NCBI GenBank assembly: GCA_003864495.1
Contig: ML133427.1
Location: 475,703-539,702 of the forward strand
Direction: 5' to 3'
DNA from: Nemopilema nomurai
Lineage: Eukaryota > Cnidaria > Scyphozoa > Rhizostomeae > Rhizostomatidae
DNA length: 64,000 nt
Positions 23,814 through 38,800 of this stretch are shown piece after piece. A program made the position numbers and the translations under genes. Under the pieces are notes generated by a model. That model did no database searches and had not been told where the DNA came from. It saw only the letters and a program-made list of their open reading frames with translations. Numbering within the stretch: the stretch's first letter is position 1; every line of letters begins with the position of its first letter.

Positions 23814-26800
23814 TCATTTCTTCGACTGTGCCAGCCTTGCTCTTGACTTTACCCAACTGTCTTCCATTTTCCTGAACTTCTCTTTTCTCTGTTTGACAAA
23901 ATTACTCGCCAAGGCATCTTTTCTTTCAGTCAGAACTAGAACGAAAAACGCATTTTAAAAAGCATGTTGATGACGAAGATCTAAAGCAAAATTGGGAACA
24001 GGGGGTAGATGAATTCAAATCTAAAGTAAAAGAACATAAACCTTTAAATGGTTGCCCAATTAGAGAGCCGCGAATAAGTGGCAGCTCTATCTGGGGCAGC
24101 ACGCAAAAGCCCCCGGAAATCTCCTGCTCCAGTCCCAGCGTATTGAACAAATCAACGAAGACTTCACCAGCCACGTCGTTCTCATGGAAACGATCCCGGT
24201 CGTAAACTGTCATCAACAACGTAGCACCGGACCGCTTGCAAGTCTCCTCGGGAACTTCGCTACAATAGAAAAATTGCTACAACAACCACAACAACTGGAA
24301 TACTCCCGTGCTATCGCAGTTACTGAGGTGTTCGTAGATAAATTAAGAATAAAGATGTGGAAGCTCAAAATCTTAAAACCTAATCAAACTTGTTGCAATG
24401 TTAGTGAGATTGGCAAAAAGAATGTTAGCGACAGTCCAGCTTCAAAAACTATTTCTCAAAGTTAGGAATACACTCAAAGCGAGTATCAAGAGTGAAAAAT
24501 AAAAAGCAGTGACAACAGTAAAAATTTACTCAAAAAAATTTTTCAATTCACTTTCATTTATAGAAAATTGAAAACTTTCCACTTTGGTATAATACATCAG
24601 ATTCATGGTCATAACTCGTCAAAGCTTAAGCATGCTTCTTAAGAAGATCATAATGGGACATCTGTCGGAATAATCCACAATGACTTGATTATTCTATAAA
24701 GCAGTGTAAAGCAAAGCTTTCAAATTTCATTGTAACTTTAATCAGACAACTTAAGAGAAACAAAAGATATTTTAAGCGAAAAAATATTAGAGGAAAAATA
24801 AAAAATAATATAAAAAGCAGTAGATCTTAATATGGCATTGAATAGAACGATTAAGCATTTGGACAAAAAAGTTCGACAGAGCAGCACTCACAAGCTGAAA
24901 TTTTCATCGAAAATGGCAAACAATGTTTCGTGTTGCACTCGAGTTCGCTTCTCAGGTTGTCCCTTGAACATGTGTTTTGGAAACAGCTCAAGCTGCACAT
25001 ATGGATCTGCCAGCTCTGCATCAAAGAATAGGACTTAATGAGTCTCTAAAAGCATTGCTACCAAAGAACATTAGATCTCCTATTCACGAAGGTGAGATTT
25101 TTATAGTATGCGAGTATAGGATCTTTGAAAAAAGATGTTTATAGTATGCTGTACTAAGGTCTGTAAGGGTCTGTATAGGTTACCATTTTGGATTCATTTT
25201 CAAGCTGAATTACAAATTATCCGTATAATGGTAAGCCGCAGGCTACTTTGCACTGAATCAGAAGTATATTGTCGAACGAATATCTAAAAGGATCAAGGTA
25301 CCCGGAAACTGGATTTAGTTTTTCCTAGAAATTAGAAATTTAAGAAAAGCATCTAAAGATGCCGGTTAAGCCCAATCTCCACTAGGCGGAAAATGTCGAG
25401 GCGGAAAAATTTCCTGCGATCTAATTGGCTAATTGAAATTGTCGCGGCGGAAATGCCGACAAGCGAAAAGTAGAAGGGATCCTACTTTTCGCGGCGCGAC
25501 AATTTTCCGCCTAATGAAGATTGGTCTTTAGAAGCAAAAAAATCATCATACGTCAATTTTAAGCCTGATTCTTGGAGGTGGTTCACTTTTGATTCCTTTA
25601 TCTAGCAACCTCCATCCACAGTTGCTTTAAAACATGCTCCTTTCACATTTGATCAAAACATTTTGCCTACTTGGTCCACAAGGAAGTAACTCTTAACCGA
25701 CCATGGACCAATCATAAAAAGGCACCATAATGAAACAGGCAAAATTATATTGTGTCACTTACGGTTGCTATCCAAAGGCAGCAAATCCCTGACATTTAGC
25801 ACTGGAAAAATTAAAGATAATATCAACCAGAAAATCACTTACTCACTTACAAAATAAGTTAAAAATAACAACAAGTACGCTTTGTAAATGATGAATAGAC
25901 GTGTCATTTACAACATTCAAAAACATCAAATTTTACAATATCAATAAACAAAAGCGAAATGAGCCAACGCACCATCGACATGTAAAGCTTTATTCTCTTG
26001 TGAATAGAACAGTTTGAAGTTTATTGCACCCATTGTCTCATCTGATTTAGCCTGAAAGCAGAAAAGCACCACATCCACTATAATACATCTCGCTAGAAAT
26101 ATGCTGTAAGGATAAAAAGCTTACACCAGATTCATATTCGAACACAGTTGATTTTGTGACAAATTGAATTTTATATCACAAAGATTTTCCCAGCGTGCAA
26201 GAAAACGTTTTGACTTGAAGTAATCAGATTGCTGTTCCCAGCACCAAGGGCAAGTGTTTGCAAGTATTGAAAATCTTTCAGCAATGAAATTTTGGACCAT
26301 TTCTCATAAAAAGGGATGGCAAATGAGTAATTAAGGACTTGAAACAAAAAGAGCAAATAGTGTAGGTACAATGACAGCAAATTATGACAACTAGCAACTT
26401 TCATAATAGGCGAGTTTTCTACTTCCCAGCTACTTCCCAAAACAAACTGCCAAGCTGACAAGGCACAAGCTGTTGTATCTAAAAGCACCACGCCTCCTCA
26501 GGTTTTCTCATTCACCTAGAGGCATAGCCAAGACCGATACTAGAAATGTTCGTGATGACAACTCAAGCATTAGTATTGTTTATGCCAAAATTTATTAAAG
26601 GACAAAAGCTGCTAAAAGCTCTGCAGTATTTTGAAATAAAAAACTTTAGATGAAATCAACAAAATCTTAAAAGGGCGCTCATATGCTCTCGTCGGAAGAG
26701 AGCAAGTAATGAATTCACTTAGAGCGCACTTCTTACCTGCTCCTCGCATTTTTCAATGCAATATTTCTCAATGATTTCAGCAGATGAAGAAGCATACAGA

Positions 26801-29800
26801 GCGAGAAGCCTGTCAACACTCTGAAAAATAATCCAAAAATAAGATTCAACCAGTATTAAAACCCAAGCCAATATCTCAAACGCCTGAAGCTACATCGTTG
26901 CAGACATGTGAGTTAAGATAATGAAAAACACATGAACTTAACTCGCTTATACATTTTAAATCATTCTCGAAACGCACAGCCTTGGCATCTGGATATGGTT
27001 TTTTGTTCAAAAGGTATTACAAACAAAAACTGGTTCTGGATAACATCTGGATTAGCAAAAATCATACCTAGGTTGAAGACCGTTACAATATCAGCTTATC
27101 GAGACAAAGTTTTATTTATCTATTGAAGAAATTATCATCTGTAGTTCATCTAGTAGGCAATGTAATTTTTCAAGAGCCAACAAAGATACAATTAATCCAG
27201 TAGAACTTTATAAGAAAGATAGCATTGAGAGGACTATCTAAATCTCCAATACACTCAACTCTAGATAACTAGATTGGAGATGAAAAGTAACAGGGCTTTG
27301 ATTGATCGATCCTTGCAGAGGAAAAACTGAAATTTGGCTCGATAATAATTCCAAGCATTTTATAGCTCAATACGTGAAGATCGAATGGGGAAAAGAACAC
27401 GGCCGATGCATGTCTAGCAAATCCTTGTGGTACATTTCAAGCTACGTTTATGTATAAATCAGAAATAAATTGACGTTATAAAAGCACACCTTGAAGGAAT
27501 TTGATGTAACAAGCTCAGCTTCGACGCCATTGCCTCCTCCACTGAAGAAATCTTGCGCGATCTACTCAAAACAACACAAAAAGCCATCAGTACATTGAAA
27601 AACTTTCTCTTAAATAGAAAGCTTATGGGAAACTTAGGAAATTAATAAAACTAATATTTTAATTATAAAAAAGTTTCATATTTGTGGTCAGAGCCCACAC
27701 CTATATACTTATCTAGACAAAAACAACCATGAAACAATAAAACAATCATGCTTGTAAGTTTGCGACATAAAACAAACCTAATCGCCAAACAATGATCGCA
27801 TCCTTGTCTTGGCGATAACAAGCCATTCGTGATCATAGGCGGTTGATCAAGTTTAGAAAACAATGTAGTCTGTCTTCGATAATAAGTCGTAAACATCACG
27901 TAGATCTAGATCACGTGTTTGAGGCGTTCATTGAGCCTCGAGCCAATCTAACAAGCCAATAAACACAAGAGGCGAACATGCTCTTAATTAGGCTTCAATA
28001 CGAATTGCTTACTTGATTGTTCAAATAACTATTTACTATATCAGACAGTAAACAGACTGCATTCATTATTGATCTAATTGGATGGCAATAACAAGGAGGC
28101 ATCATTGCAAATGCAAGGAAGGGTACTTACATGTAGGACATTTCGAAGCACAGCAAAAACTTTGGGATCTCGCTGAAGAGAAATGGTTTATTTCATTACA
28201 ATAGTGAGTTGATAGAAAAAGTTGAAAAAAATCAACATCGAATATAAAATTAACACACAATAGATCATGATCAAGATCGCATCTAAAAATGTGCCTGTGT
28301 TGTGTCCCTGATAACATCCTCCATGCTGAACAAGAAAACTTCCCATACGTGACTCAGACATCTGCAAAACACGGAAAACTTTAGCAATCTATTGACAACA
28401 TCAAAAGATCTTAATATGTTTATACATTATTGCTGCTAAAAATATTATACTACTTAACCAAAGACTTGAGTTGACTCTACACTTCATACAAATGAGTATT
28501 ACATGTAGGCATACCTTTTAAATGCAGCCAGCAGCAAGCTATCTTTGAGCGTGACCAGGTTATGGTCGATGTAAGACAAAACTCCATCCGCTAGCTGGGG
28601 TGGCAAGAAAACGATTTAGAGGCTTGGAGGCCAATAAAATAAACTGAAAAATGCTCCATGGGTGGGTATTGGATCAAACAAATTCTACATATGTGAGCAC
28701 AATTCTGAAATATCTCACAAAACTGACTGGCAATGCCTTGCTTTCGAAATGAATCTGGAATGGTTTGAAAGTGAAAGTTTGCGAACTGCTAAAACAGATG
28801 TGTATTTCAATCCAAAATTTGAAATGCATCAAGTATTTGGTCAAAGGTCATTGAAAATATTCATTTTCATCTTTCGTTTCATTTTCATCTTTCGTTTCAT
28901 TTTCATCTTTCGTTTCATTTTCATCTTTCGTTTCGCACAAAACGGGTTCATTCAACAGGTTCAACTTATTTCAGGTACCTCGTATTGGTCATCAGCATTT
29001 GCAGCATTTTTGCATATGTCATGCAAATACTTAGTTATCTCGCCTTTCAACTGTAAGGAATTGAAAATAGACAATTTATTCATCAATATGATAAGGAATA
29101 GAATATATACATATATAGTATAAAAATGCCATCAAGATAAAAGCATCTAAGGGCACTTGAATCACAAAAAATGCCAAGGTGGCCCAACAGAAAATTCTGA
29201 CAAGAATGAAATCATTTGTTTACGAGCAATTGAAAATATATTTAGGAAAGGAAAATCAGATTCTTAATAGGAATTTCGTTTGGTGCAATCCAGAGCTACA
29301 TGTGTTGAAATTCCACGTACTCGTTCACCGGTTTTGACGATAATGCGGTCCAGTTTATGGCGCATGTCATCTTGCGCGCAGCAGATGACGTCATCAAGAG
29401 TCTCTCTCAGGCTCTGCAGTCTTTCCTCGCCATGCTCCTTCCCAAGCTCCACCAGCAGAGCGTCGAAATTAAGCTTCTCAGGAATGGAATCGAGGAAGTG
29501 TAGCACGTGTTCGAGGTTGTTCATGGTAAGGCAAAGCTAGACGAAAGCGAGTCAGACGTGTGAATACGTCATTACAACATACAACAGCAACAACACATCA
29601 GTTGAACGGCGCCATCAAAGGCAGGATTGAAAGCTACGATTCAAAGAGACAAGTTGTGCTGCTCTGTGTGTTTGCTCTAATCAAAACACCCTGTTAACAA
29701 AGACACGATTAGGAGCAAACCAGAAGCAAGCGAAGACGAAAAGCCTTGAGGTACCTTTTCCTTGACGTCGAATTCATTGGAGTTTCCTTCGTAATAGTCT

Positions 29801-32800
29801 TCCTTCTCGAGCTGGTCGAGAACAATGTCAGCGTACTCCATGGCACAAGATGCAACAATCTGCAATCAAATTCAGTATGCTGCATCATCTGCCTATACCT
29901 ACTACTCCCTATCACCTAGCCAACAGACATTCGTAACAATGTTTTTCTGGGGGAGGCCCTTTGGAAAGGCTTTCAGCTCGGATAAACACCCATAATCTGC
30001 AGACGAACTGTGGCTCTTTTGTGTACTAAGAATGTGCCAGGAAGGGTCAATAATAAGATCGCCTTTTTAAAATTATATAAGTGATTATGCACTACGACTG
30101 ACTATGCAAGATGAACAGTTCACCATGAATAGGGGACACTTCGTGGAAAATGCTTTAAAAGGAGCCAATATCATCAGGGCTTTCCTGGTCATGGACCTAC
30201 GCACTGGTATTAGATAGCTGGGCTCCTTCTCATTCAACACTTTTCATCAAAACTAAATTTTTTGAGATGATTTCTTAATCTTCGTTCGCTATCAAAAACT
30301 AAGTGAAATCCTTGGGATATGTAACAAGCTTCAAGGGACAACTCCAATACCGCAGTTCATGTATTTAGCAAAGAACGAAAGGCGTTCGTTTGGCAAATAC
30401 TTACATCGGTAATCTGCGTGAGAAAGACATATGAACCAGCAACATCAGGCCACTCCAGCTTACTCCAAAAGGTACAGATCTACGAGAGAACGGCAGCATA
30501 AGAATAGCATCAAGATCAAAACAAAGGCTTGTGAGATCTATTGAGACAGACACATAAGACAGGTCTCGTTGAGCAGTTCACATTTGTTATTTAGAAGAAT
30601 ATTACCAATGTGCAAAGACGGATACCGCTATTCCATACACAACCCAGGCAGTGGAAAAATAGAGAGTACCTGGCCCAAGCAACACGTGACATCGACAGCG
30701 GAAGCTGAGTATTTGAGCATGGCATGAACAACCCTGACCTACAACAGGGTAAAAAACGGGGGGTGAACAAGACTGTGAGCATGATGAGAAAAAGTGTTCG
30801 CTACTTGATGGAGATCTACATCAATTTTTAAGAAGGTAAGAGCCGTGCAATTTCACTTATGTTACTTGCTTCGGTTATATTGAATGTAGTAAAAACACCA
30901 CCATTTAATCAATAGTGGTTTTAATTACTGCAAAAGTGTTTTTATGTACTACAATGTAATCAAAGGAAAGTGGTTTTTATGAATGAATTATAGAAGGAAT
31001 GAATAAATGAATAAAAAAGTGAATGAATTAGAACAATGAAAAAAACATTGTTGTTAAAGGGGGTGACCTCGTCCAGCTCGACAGCCTTCTTTATCCGTTT
31101 GACTGCTTTCAACTTCGCAAGGTCAAGCCATTTGTTTACAGCCAACTTAAACCACTCTTGGTATGAATCGATGGGCCCTACAACTCTATCCCTACAAGAA
31201 AAAGCATTTGTTTAATCATCATATTGGAATGTCTACCAGAGATTCCAACAGCCCAATTTCTAAAAACTAATCTTTTAGTTAAATTTTTCAATAATAAGAA
31301 TGCAATCCTAGGGCGATTTTTGGATATAACAACTTTCAAAATTTTCAAATTTCACAATCTTTTAACTAACAGTCGTTGATTTTAAGACGGTCAATGCTTG
31401 ATAAAAGCTGTGGCAAAAGTATTCAAGATGCTACAAAACTTATGCTTGACTGACTGACTGACTGACTGACTGACTGACTGACTGACTGACTGACTGACTG
31501 ACTGACTGACTGACTGACTGACTGACTGACTGACTGACTGACTGACTGACTGACTGACTGACTGACTGACTGACTGACTGACTGACTGACTGACTGACTG
31601 ACTGACTGACTGATTGACTGACTGACTGACTGACTGGTTGACTGACTGACTGACTGACTGACTGAGTTACACTTTTAACAATTTATAGGATGCAACAAAT
31701 ACAAAGACAAAGTTTCAAGAGATATGGAACCATGGAATTTGATAAAAATCAGACTATCGCAAAATTTTCTACAATGTTTTTAAAAAACTAAAATATGAAA
31801 CTAAACTAGTGGGCTTTCAGTAAGGTTAGCATGACAAAATAACTTTCGCTAACACTGTTTCACCGACGAAAAAAAGACATCAACTTTGCTTGAAAACCCC
31901 TCCGTTTACCAAACTTTTTCTCGATTTTTCTCATTTTTTTCTTCATTTCACCAAATCCTTCTACGGAATCAATTACATGGATGATATTATGGCTTATATC
32001 AAAAAGTCTTCGGCATCGTTCATTATTTCCCTGCTGGAACATTCTGTTCGTGTACAGAAGTTTCTCATTAATAGTAGCCATAAAGTCGATTTGCTGCAAA
32101 ATTTCATCCCCTGTTCTCAGAAGCCCAGAGCTGTCAAACCCATTGCTTTCGAAATAACCATTATCAACCATTGCTACAACCTTTTTTATTTCAGACTCAG
32201 TTACTGCCAACTGCTCTCTCTCTTCCTCTATCAAAGCAATCGCACAATTTGCACACTCTGTAGCTTCAGATTCATAAGACGGAGAGGACCCAGCGCCAAC
32301 TAAATCGCACCCACCCTTTTCCTTTACCCCATTATCATCTATAGATGTTGCCTTGCTAACAAAACCTTTCACCAAAGCGCCACATTGCATCCCCGGTATC
32401 TCCTTTCCATATCTTCTTGTAAACGATCCCTCGCGTTCTATCTTCCCTTTCTTTGCTTCCAACTTCCACACCACCAGCCTTTCTAAGAAACAATCCAAAC
32501 TTGTGTTTCCTCTTAATGGTGATTTTTTCTTACAGCCACAACTAGCTGATTTATGTTTAGCATTGTCCCCATAGAGCCTTGTATCCATTTGAAGTTTGTC
32601 AAGATCTTCTTGCTTCTTCTTAAGCTGATCTTCCTTAATCATTGCTGCTTTGGTCTTCTTTTCTAGCTCTTCATTTAGCTGAAGCATGTGAGCTTCTAAA
32701 GCCTCGGTTTCTATCTTTTGCATTTCCAGGCATTTTTCAGCGTCTCTAATTTCCTTCTTCAGTGCCTGGCAGGTCGTTAATGATTTTGCAAGAGCTGCTT

Positions 32801-35800
32801 CAGTTATGCTGCAGTTCGTGTTTAGATCAACCAACGATTCTTCCATTTTCCATATTGCAATTATCATTTCCTTCTTCTGCTTCTTCAGCATTCTCGCCTT
32901 CTCGTTATCTTGTTTAGACAAATCTCTGTTAATCTCTCGTTCAAATATCAGTCTCTTTTGAAGACGCTCTTTCTTGCCTTGAAAACGCTGCATCTAAAAC
33001 ATGAAACAGTCAAGTCATTAGGCAGTTCCAAAAACAATTCCCACAAATAAATATCAACAGGACTCATTCTTTACATCACAGAAATCCACACTATTTTCAA
33101 AGCAACAGCGATCTGATATGTTGACAAATGCCAAATATACACTAAGGGGACAAAAGTATGGAAACGATTGGCCTAGGCAATGTTGAAGCGCGGCTGCAAT
33201 CTTTGGAGGGAGCAGAACGTCAATTATTCTAGAGCCAATCATTAGGGCATGCATAAATTAAACTTTTTAACATAGTTTGAAAATTATTTCGATCCAAATT
33301 CGTTATTTTTCAGTATTTTGTGAAGTAGCCGCGAGCTTTTCTAATGGCGAATATTCTTTGTGGCAGGGAATCATACAATTTTCTGATGTAATCTTGTGGA
33401 ATGGCTTGCCAGATTTGGAATTATTTATTGACTCCTTGATGTTGGAGGATCAGCTCTAATGATGTTTTTCATGAATTTCCATATGTTTTCGATATAAGCC
33501 AAAGTAGTCCAAACCGTTTTCAACAGCCGCATACGAAATTTTCGAAGCCATATTTTTAGGCCCTTCGTTTCCATACTTCTGTCCCCTTAGTGTAATTTGC
33601 ATCTCACATGAAACATACAGCAAAACATAAATTCCTTGGCGCAAAACACTAAGCCAAGTATTGCATAGCAAGCATTATGAATTTGAACCTGTCCCGTAAA
33701 GTCCATGATAGGCTCTTTAACTTCTGCATCTTCAAGCTTCCTAGGGAGAAAAATTATTGAATTTCAAATCAAGCATGATTCATTTCAGGAATATCCTATT
33801 CTGAATAAAAACTCGGCGTAGCAAGAAAAAATGAAAAATTGTATTATTATCTAAAATGAACTTACTTTTTCAAAATCCCTTTCCTTTTCCTACAAGAATC
33901 GATTTCGTTCTGTATTCTCGTGATATCTTCCTGCAATTTCAACTCTAGACTGGTCGTTCCTTGTTGCATGATCAAATCAAGTTTGCACTAACACACTAAT
34001 ATTATACTCGCAAGATGACATCAGTGATTGTCAAAAACAGCCACAAGTGTGCCACAATACTCCGATAATGTCTTCAGTCCCCCGGTATCCGTGTTTCAAC
34101 CAACTTTTAATAATGCCATGTTCGAATGTGTCTGTGGCATGGGAAGGAGCCTGATTGACGTTCGATTTCTCCACTGAGTGAATTAGATTCGTGCGCGCAA
34201 AATCTCGCGGCGTCTCCCAAACCAAACTCGTGCAACGGATTCAAAAACGATAAAAGTAGTTGCCAACTGTGGAAATACATTGCATTAGTGCACATTATTC
34301 TATATTAAAGAACGAACAATTACATTCATATAGCTCGTCAACCGTAACTTTCCAATTAGAATTCAATTCAAAAAGAATTTCGCCCAGAGTCTGGATTATT
34401 GAAGCAACGCTCTAGCAAATTATTGAAAGAAAACACAAGAAACTGTTGGTGCAATACATCCGTTGATGATTTACAATCCTGCATGTAAGGGAAGGGAAGA
34501 GCAAGAACATATCTATGCCCTGTGAGCTCTCAGCTAAATACAATGCTTTTGTTGCTTGTTAGAAGACAAGCAACACACGACAGGCTCCACATTTTACCTA
34601 GGCCTGTGAGTCTACCCACTGTCTGTTGACACCGGCACATATAACTGACTGTATTCATAAGTGTTTGAAAGTATTAATGAAGACTTACCGAGTCTACTAA
34701 GCAAATGTCTACAAAGGGAGGACATTAGTGTGCTTATAATGAAAGCCAGTGTGTGTCTTTAATCAGATGTTTGGAACTCGCCAGTCGAGACTTTTCCTTC
34801 CAATTAAAAACGATATTGCGTTTGGTCCACATGTACATAGAAAGGTCGAATCTTCTTTAGGTAGTAAGTGAGACCTCATAATACTACCAAATCTATTTGA
34901 ATTTGATTTGAAAAGCTTTTAGGCATAGGAACCTAGTTATTATTATAGCCATTAATATCTATTTAGGAATTAATATCTTGTGAACAAGGCAAGCAAGCTA
35001 AAAATGAAAACATACCCTTTGGGTATGAAATCCTTCTTTTCCCTGAAGTTCTTTAGTGATAAATAAACTTCAAAAAGAGCTGTTCCATAATCTTGATACT
35101 CCAGACCATACTTCATACGGTCATAAACGTCTTCCAGAGTTGGTAGGACAGTCTCAGACAACTTGCAAATGAAGTCACAATTAATAAATTATTTTTATAG
35201 GCATAAAGCCAAAACAGGAATTTGGACCTTTAATCTCTTTTTTAAACTTAATCTATAATCAATCTATGGATATTTTAGCATACTGTAATTAGTAAAACAA
35301 AAAAATCATGAAACGACAAGTGATATCATGTTAAGAGTAACTTAAACAACAGAATGTGCTTCGAGGTAAAAACTTTGACAGAGAATACGTACCAAGGTTT
35401 CGAGCTCGGCGTAAACCAAAGGATAGTACTCTACACCCGTGCTGCAGAAATGGAAAAGAATTTATGTTGCCAGGCCTTCTATTAGTGACAAAGCAAAGAT
35501 GGACGTTGCAGTGGTTCGGAATTAAACTTGGATACCATGCTATAGCTGCAGCCAATATAACTTACGGATGGGTCGATGTCAATACTATAAACCGCGTATG
35601 AATGCAACTCAAGCAACAGAAACAAATGCCAGTAACAGCAGGAATCGATACTTCTGTTTCCTAACATTGTCATAGAAGATAGAACTAACAGCATCGATGA
35701 AGATAGAACAAACAGCTTCGATGAAGATAGAACTAACAGCAGCAATGAATGGAAAACATGGTCCGGTCAGATGTTTCTATAATCATCGAAGCAAAGCTTG

Positions 35801-38800
35801 TGGACGTTAGTAAAAGTTGCTAGAATAAATATGCCTACAGTGATACACCAAGCACTAAGGAAAATATATATACAATGAGTACTACTTACGGCTTAAACAG
35901 TCTGACGTATTTCTTTCTGGCGGCATTGAGAAACACAGTGAGAGAGTTTGTTACGCCAACAAGGCTGGCTAGCCTAGCGTGGTCCCTCTGCAAAAAGAGG
36001 TGCACATATTTTCAGAAATGTCAGAAGACAGAAAATTATTCAGCATAATATAAACTGTTATGATAAGAAACCGTTTTAAATATATTTAGAATTTAGCATT
36101 CTGAATTCATAACAATTGGCATTTGGAGCAAATACATTTCTTTCAGAGCATCATCTCACGGGTTGGAACGACGTAGCCAGAGAAAACTAGTAGTAAAATC
36201 GTACGTGAAGCGATAAGAACAGGCTGTTCTGTAGCCTGTAGGCCTACACTTTTGCCTCAAACATAGGTTGAGCGTTTCAGTTAATTGATTACAATCCATA
36301 AACCATGACTCGATTCAGTATTGAAAGCAAGTAGAGGAAAATAATGGTGCAGTCCTGAAGTGCGCTTACCATTTCCAAGGGCTCGTTATAAGCTATTGCC
36401 AAGTTGAACCACTCTTTCATGCCAGCCTTCAATCGAAAAAATTATTTAAATTAGGGAAGGCATAATTTTGCTGACTTAACAAAGAAGATTTCTAGAAGGA
36501 CTACTTAGTCAGAGATTTGTTGGGAAAGGTCCCTTCGGAATTCAGACAGTGTCTCGGTAGCGAAAAGGCCAAACACCAGTGTATTGGCAACAATTAGGAT
36601 TAGGGCGATGGTGGAAATCATATCTAATGAATACGGGATACCGTTGAAACATATAAAATTTTTCATAATCTTAGCACATCAACAAGCCAGCTCAATTGGC
36701 TCTAAGCGTTAATATCGGTGCCAAAGTTTATCTGGCATCACCTAAAGCACGAACTCCCCACCTTAATCTCGCTTTCAAGTTCACGTGATAGTCTTCGGTC
36801 CGGATAAGCGGATTTAAAGAGAGGCAGTTTGTACAGATTCAGCATACATCTGTTAGAAAACGTTGTCAGTGATTAGATAGGACAAAGATACAGCAAAATG
36901 ATACAAGAAAACAAGCTGGGAACAAAACCGTAAGCGATAAGTGGTCGCTTCAAATTAAGACTCGAGTCATGATTCAATCCCAATATGAAATATCCCAAGC
37001 CAGCATGGATCGTTCTAAAGAAGATATAAACCTTGCAACGACAGCATATTTCGAAAAAGAAAACTTGAAGCAGGAAACAGTGCTACTAGGGTCAAGTACT
37101 GTCGTTTAAAGGCTCAAATTGATTTTGCTTGCCATTGCACTCATATAAGGCCATGTCTACTGCGCACACTTGAAAATGCGTTTCTTTCACGCCCTAATTA
37201 ACGATACCAGCCATGCATCCTGGAAGTGGTGGCCAAACTGCTCGGTATGATGTAGCAAAAGTCACAGGAAATGAAGTGTCTCTGCATCATAACTTCTCGC
37301 ATAGACCGAAGCCTTGTTACAGCATGGTACAAGGTCAGATGCTTCGAACGTGCTTTCCGGGATGCAGCACGTGGAGGCATTTAGAGGCAACAAAATGAAA
37401 GAAGGACACAATGCTGAGAAGGGAAAGTGGAAAATTGGCAAGGTCCAATGATACGTACAACAAGAGCTGTCCAAGACGAAGACACTGGTCTGCCCCAGTT
37501 GGTGGGAAAATAAGTGCGTGTCTTCGTACCAATGACATTAAATATGCAATAAACTCATCCAGCGATGCTATGAAGAGTTCTGTCTGAAAAAAGAATATCA
37601 CTTTTAAATGAAGATCATCCAAGAGTATGCTGCTAAGAAGATTAGTCCAAAGATGCATTAAGACTAGACTATACTATGCTGGCTTAAGTTTGAAGCTAGG
37701 CGAAAATACAAGACCATTCTATAGTGTATCTTGCAACCAACAAAAGAGCTCAAGCAATGGCTTACCTCGTAATCATCCAGTTCATTCCTCTTTCCGCAGC
37801 TTTTGACAAACTCGATCAACGTGATCAGTGGTTCCATTGGTATCATGACATCTTGGATGCAACTAAAGTACACCTCAAGCTTCCTGAAAACGATAGGGTG
37901 CAATTAATGACAACCGGCGCCACGTGAAAGGATCTGGACAGCCGAACCTTGTTTGAGGATACGTCACAATCCAAGTACAACTGATCTGATCATGATTGGG
38001 ACAAGAACTGTCGTAGACTGCTGTCAATGCACGTATATCTATGTGGTTGCCTGCCTCGTGACAAGCCATCAACAAAGTGTTGACGACAGAGATACGAATA
38101 AAATGTGGACTTATATAAGAGCAAGCAAAGTTAAACAGTAGGCTTACACAACAGCCTCTTGGTATGGTGTTAGAGAGTTTTGAATGGAGAATTGCTTTAG
38201 CAGATACGTGGCGTGCTCCGACAGCTGCATGTTCCAAGATCGATTCTTGAACTCCTAAGGAAAACATTCTTCAGGATGAGTAACATATCGAAGTCTTGCA
38301 AACTCGCGCAAATTCCATCAAACGAGTATTCGAACTATGTTAAAATGCAACGCAAATTTCTAGCGACGTATTTGCAATGGAAATATAGCTTCGTGGAGCG
38401 CACCCCAGATTCGAAGAATTCGTTATAATCATTTTTGAGAAACTGTTTCAGCAGCCTTCTTTGGAATTTCATCGGTGATGATAGAGTGACGTCATCGATA
38501 GGTTCTTTGTTTTCCTGTAAAGTAGAAAGTGCCAATTCAATCAATTGCTTGACATTCCTAGACTGTTGACATTAACATAGCACTAGTTGGAAATACAGAA
38601 GAAATAATCAAAGCAGTTCCTGTAAAAAGAAGCTCAAAGAAAGGAACAGCAAATGCAATTTCTATTTCTATTTGAATATTGTTATATTTGCGGGATTTCT
38701 ATTTGAATATTGTTAAAAACGCTTCTAATGTCCAAAATGTAGCAGACAGAAAAATCAATAGCGATTTTAAGCAAAGCGGTTTTAAACTGGCAGCTCATTT

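Noticed and set aside
31447..31665. TGAC array as a CRISPR-like or regulatory array
   Set aside because: It is a simple tetranucleotide microsatellite with no spacers.
36510..36680. Minus-strand 51-codon frame with a hydrophobic segment between BAIAP3 exons
   Set aside because: It lies wholly in an intron between in-phase exons 36849-36762 and 36426-36370, and has no splice support or family likeness.
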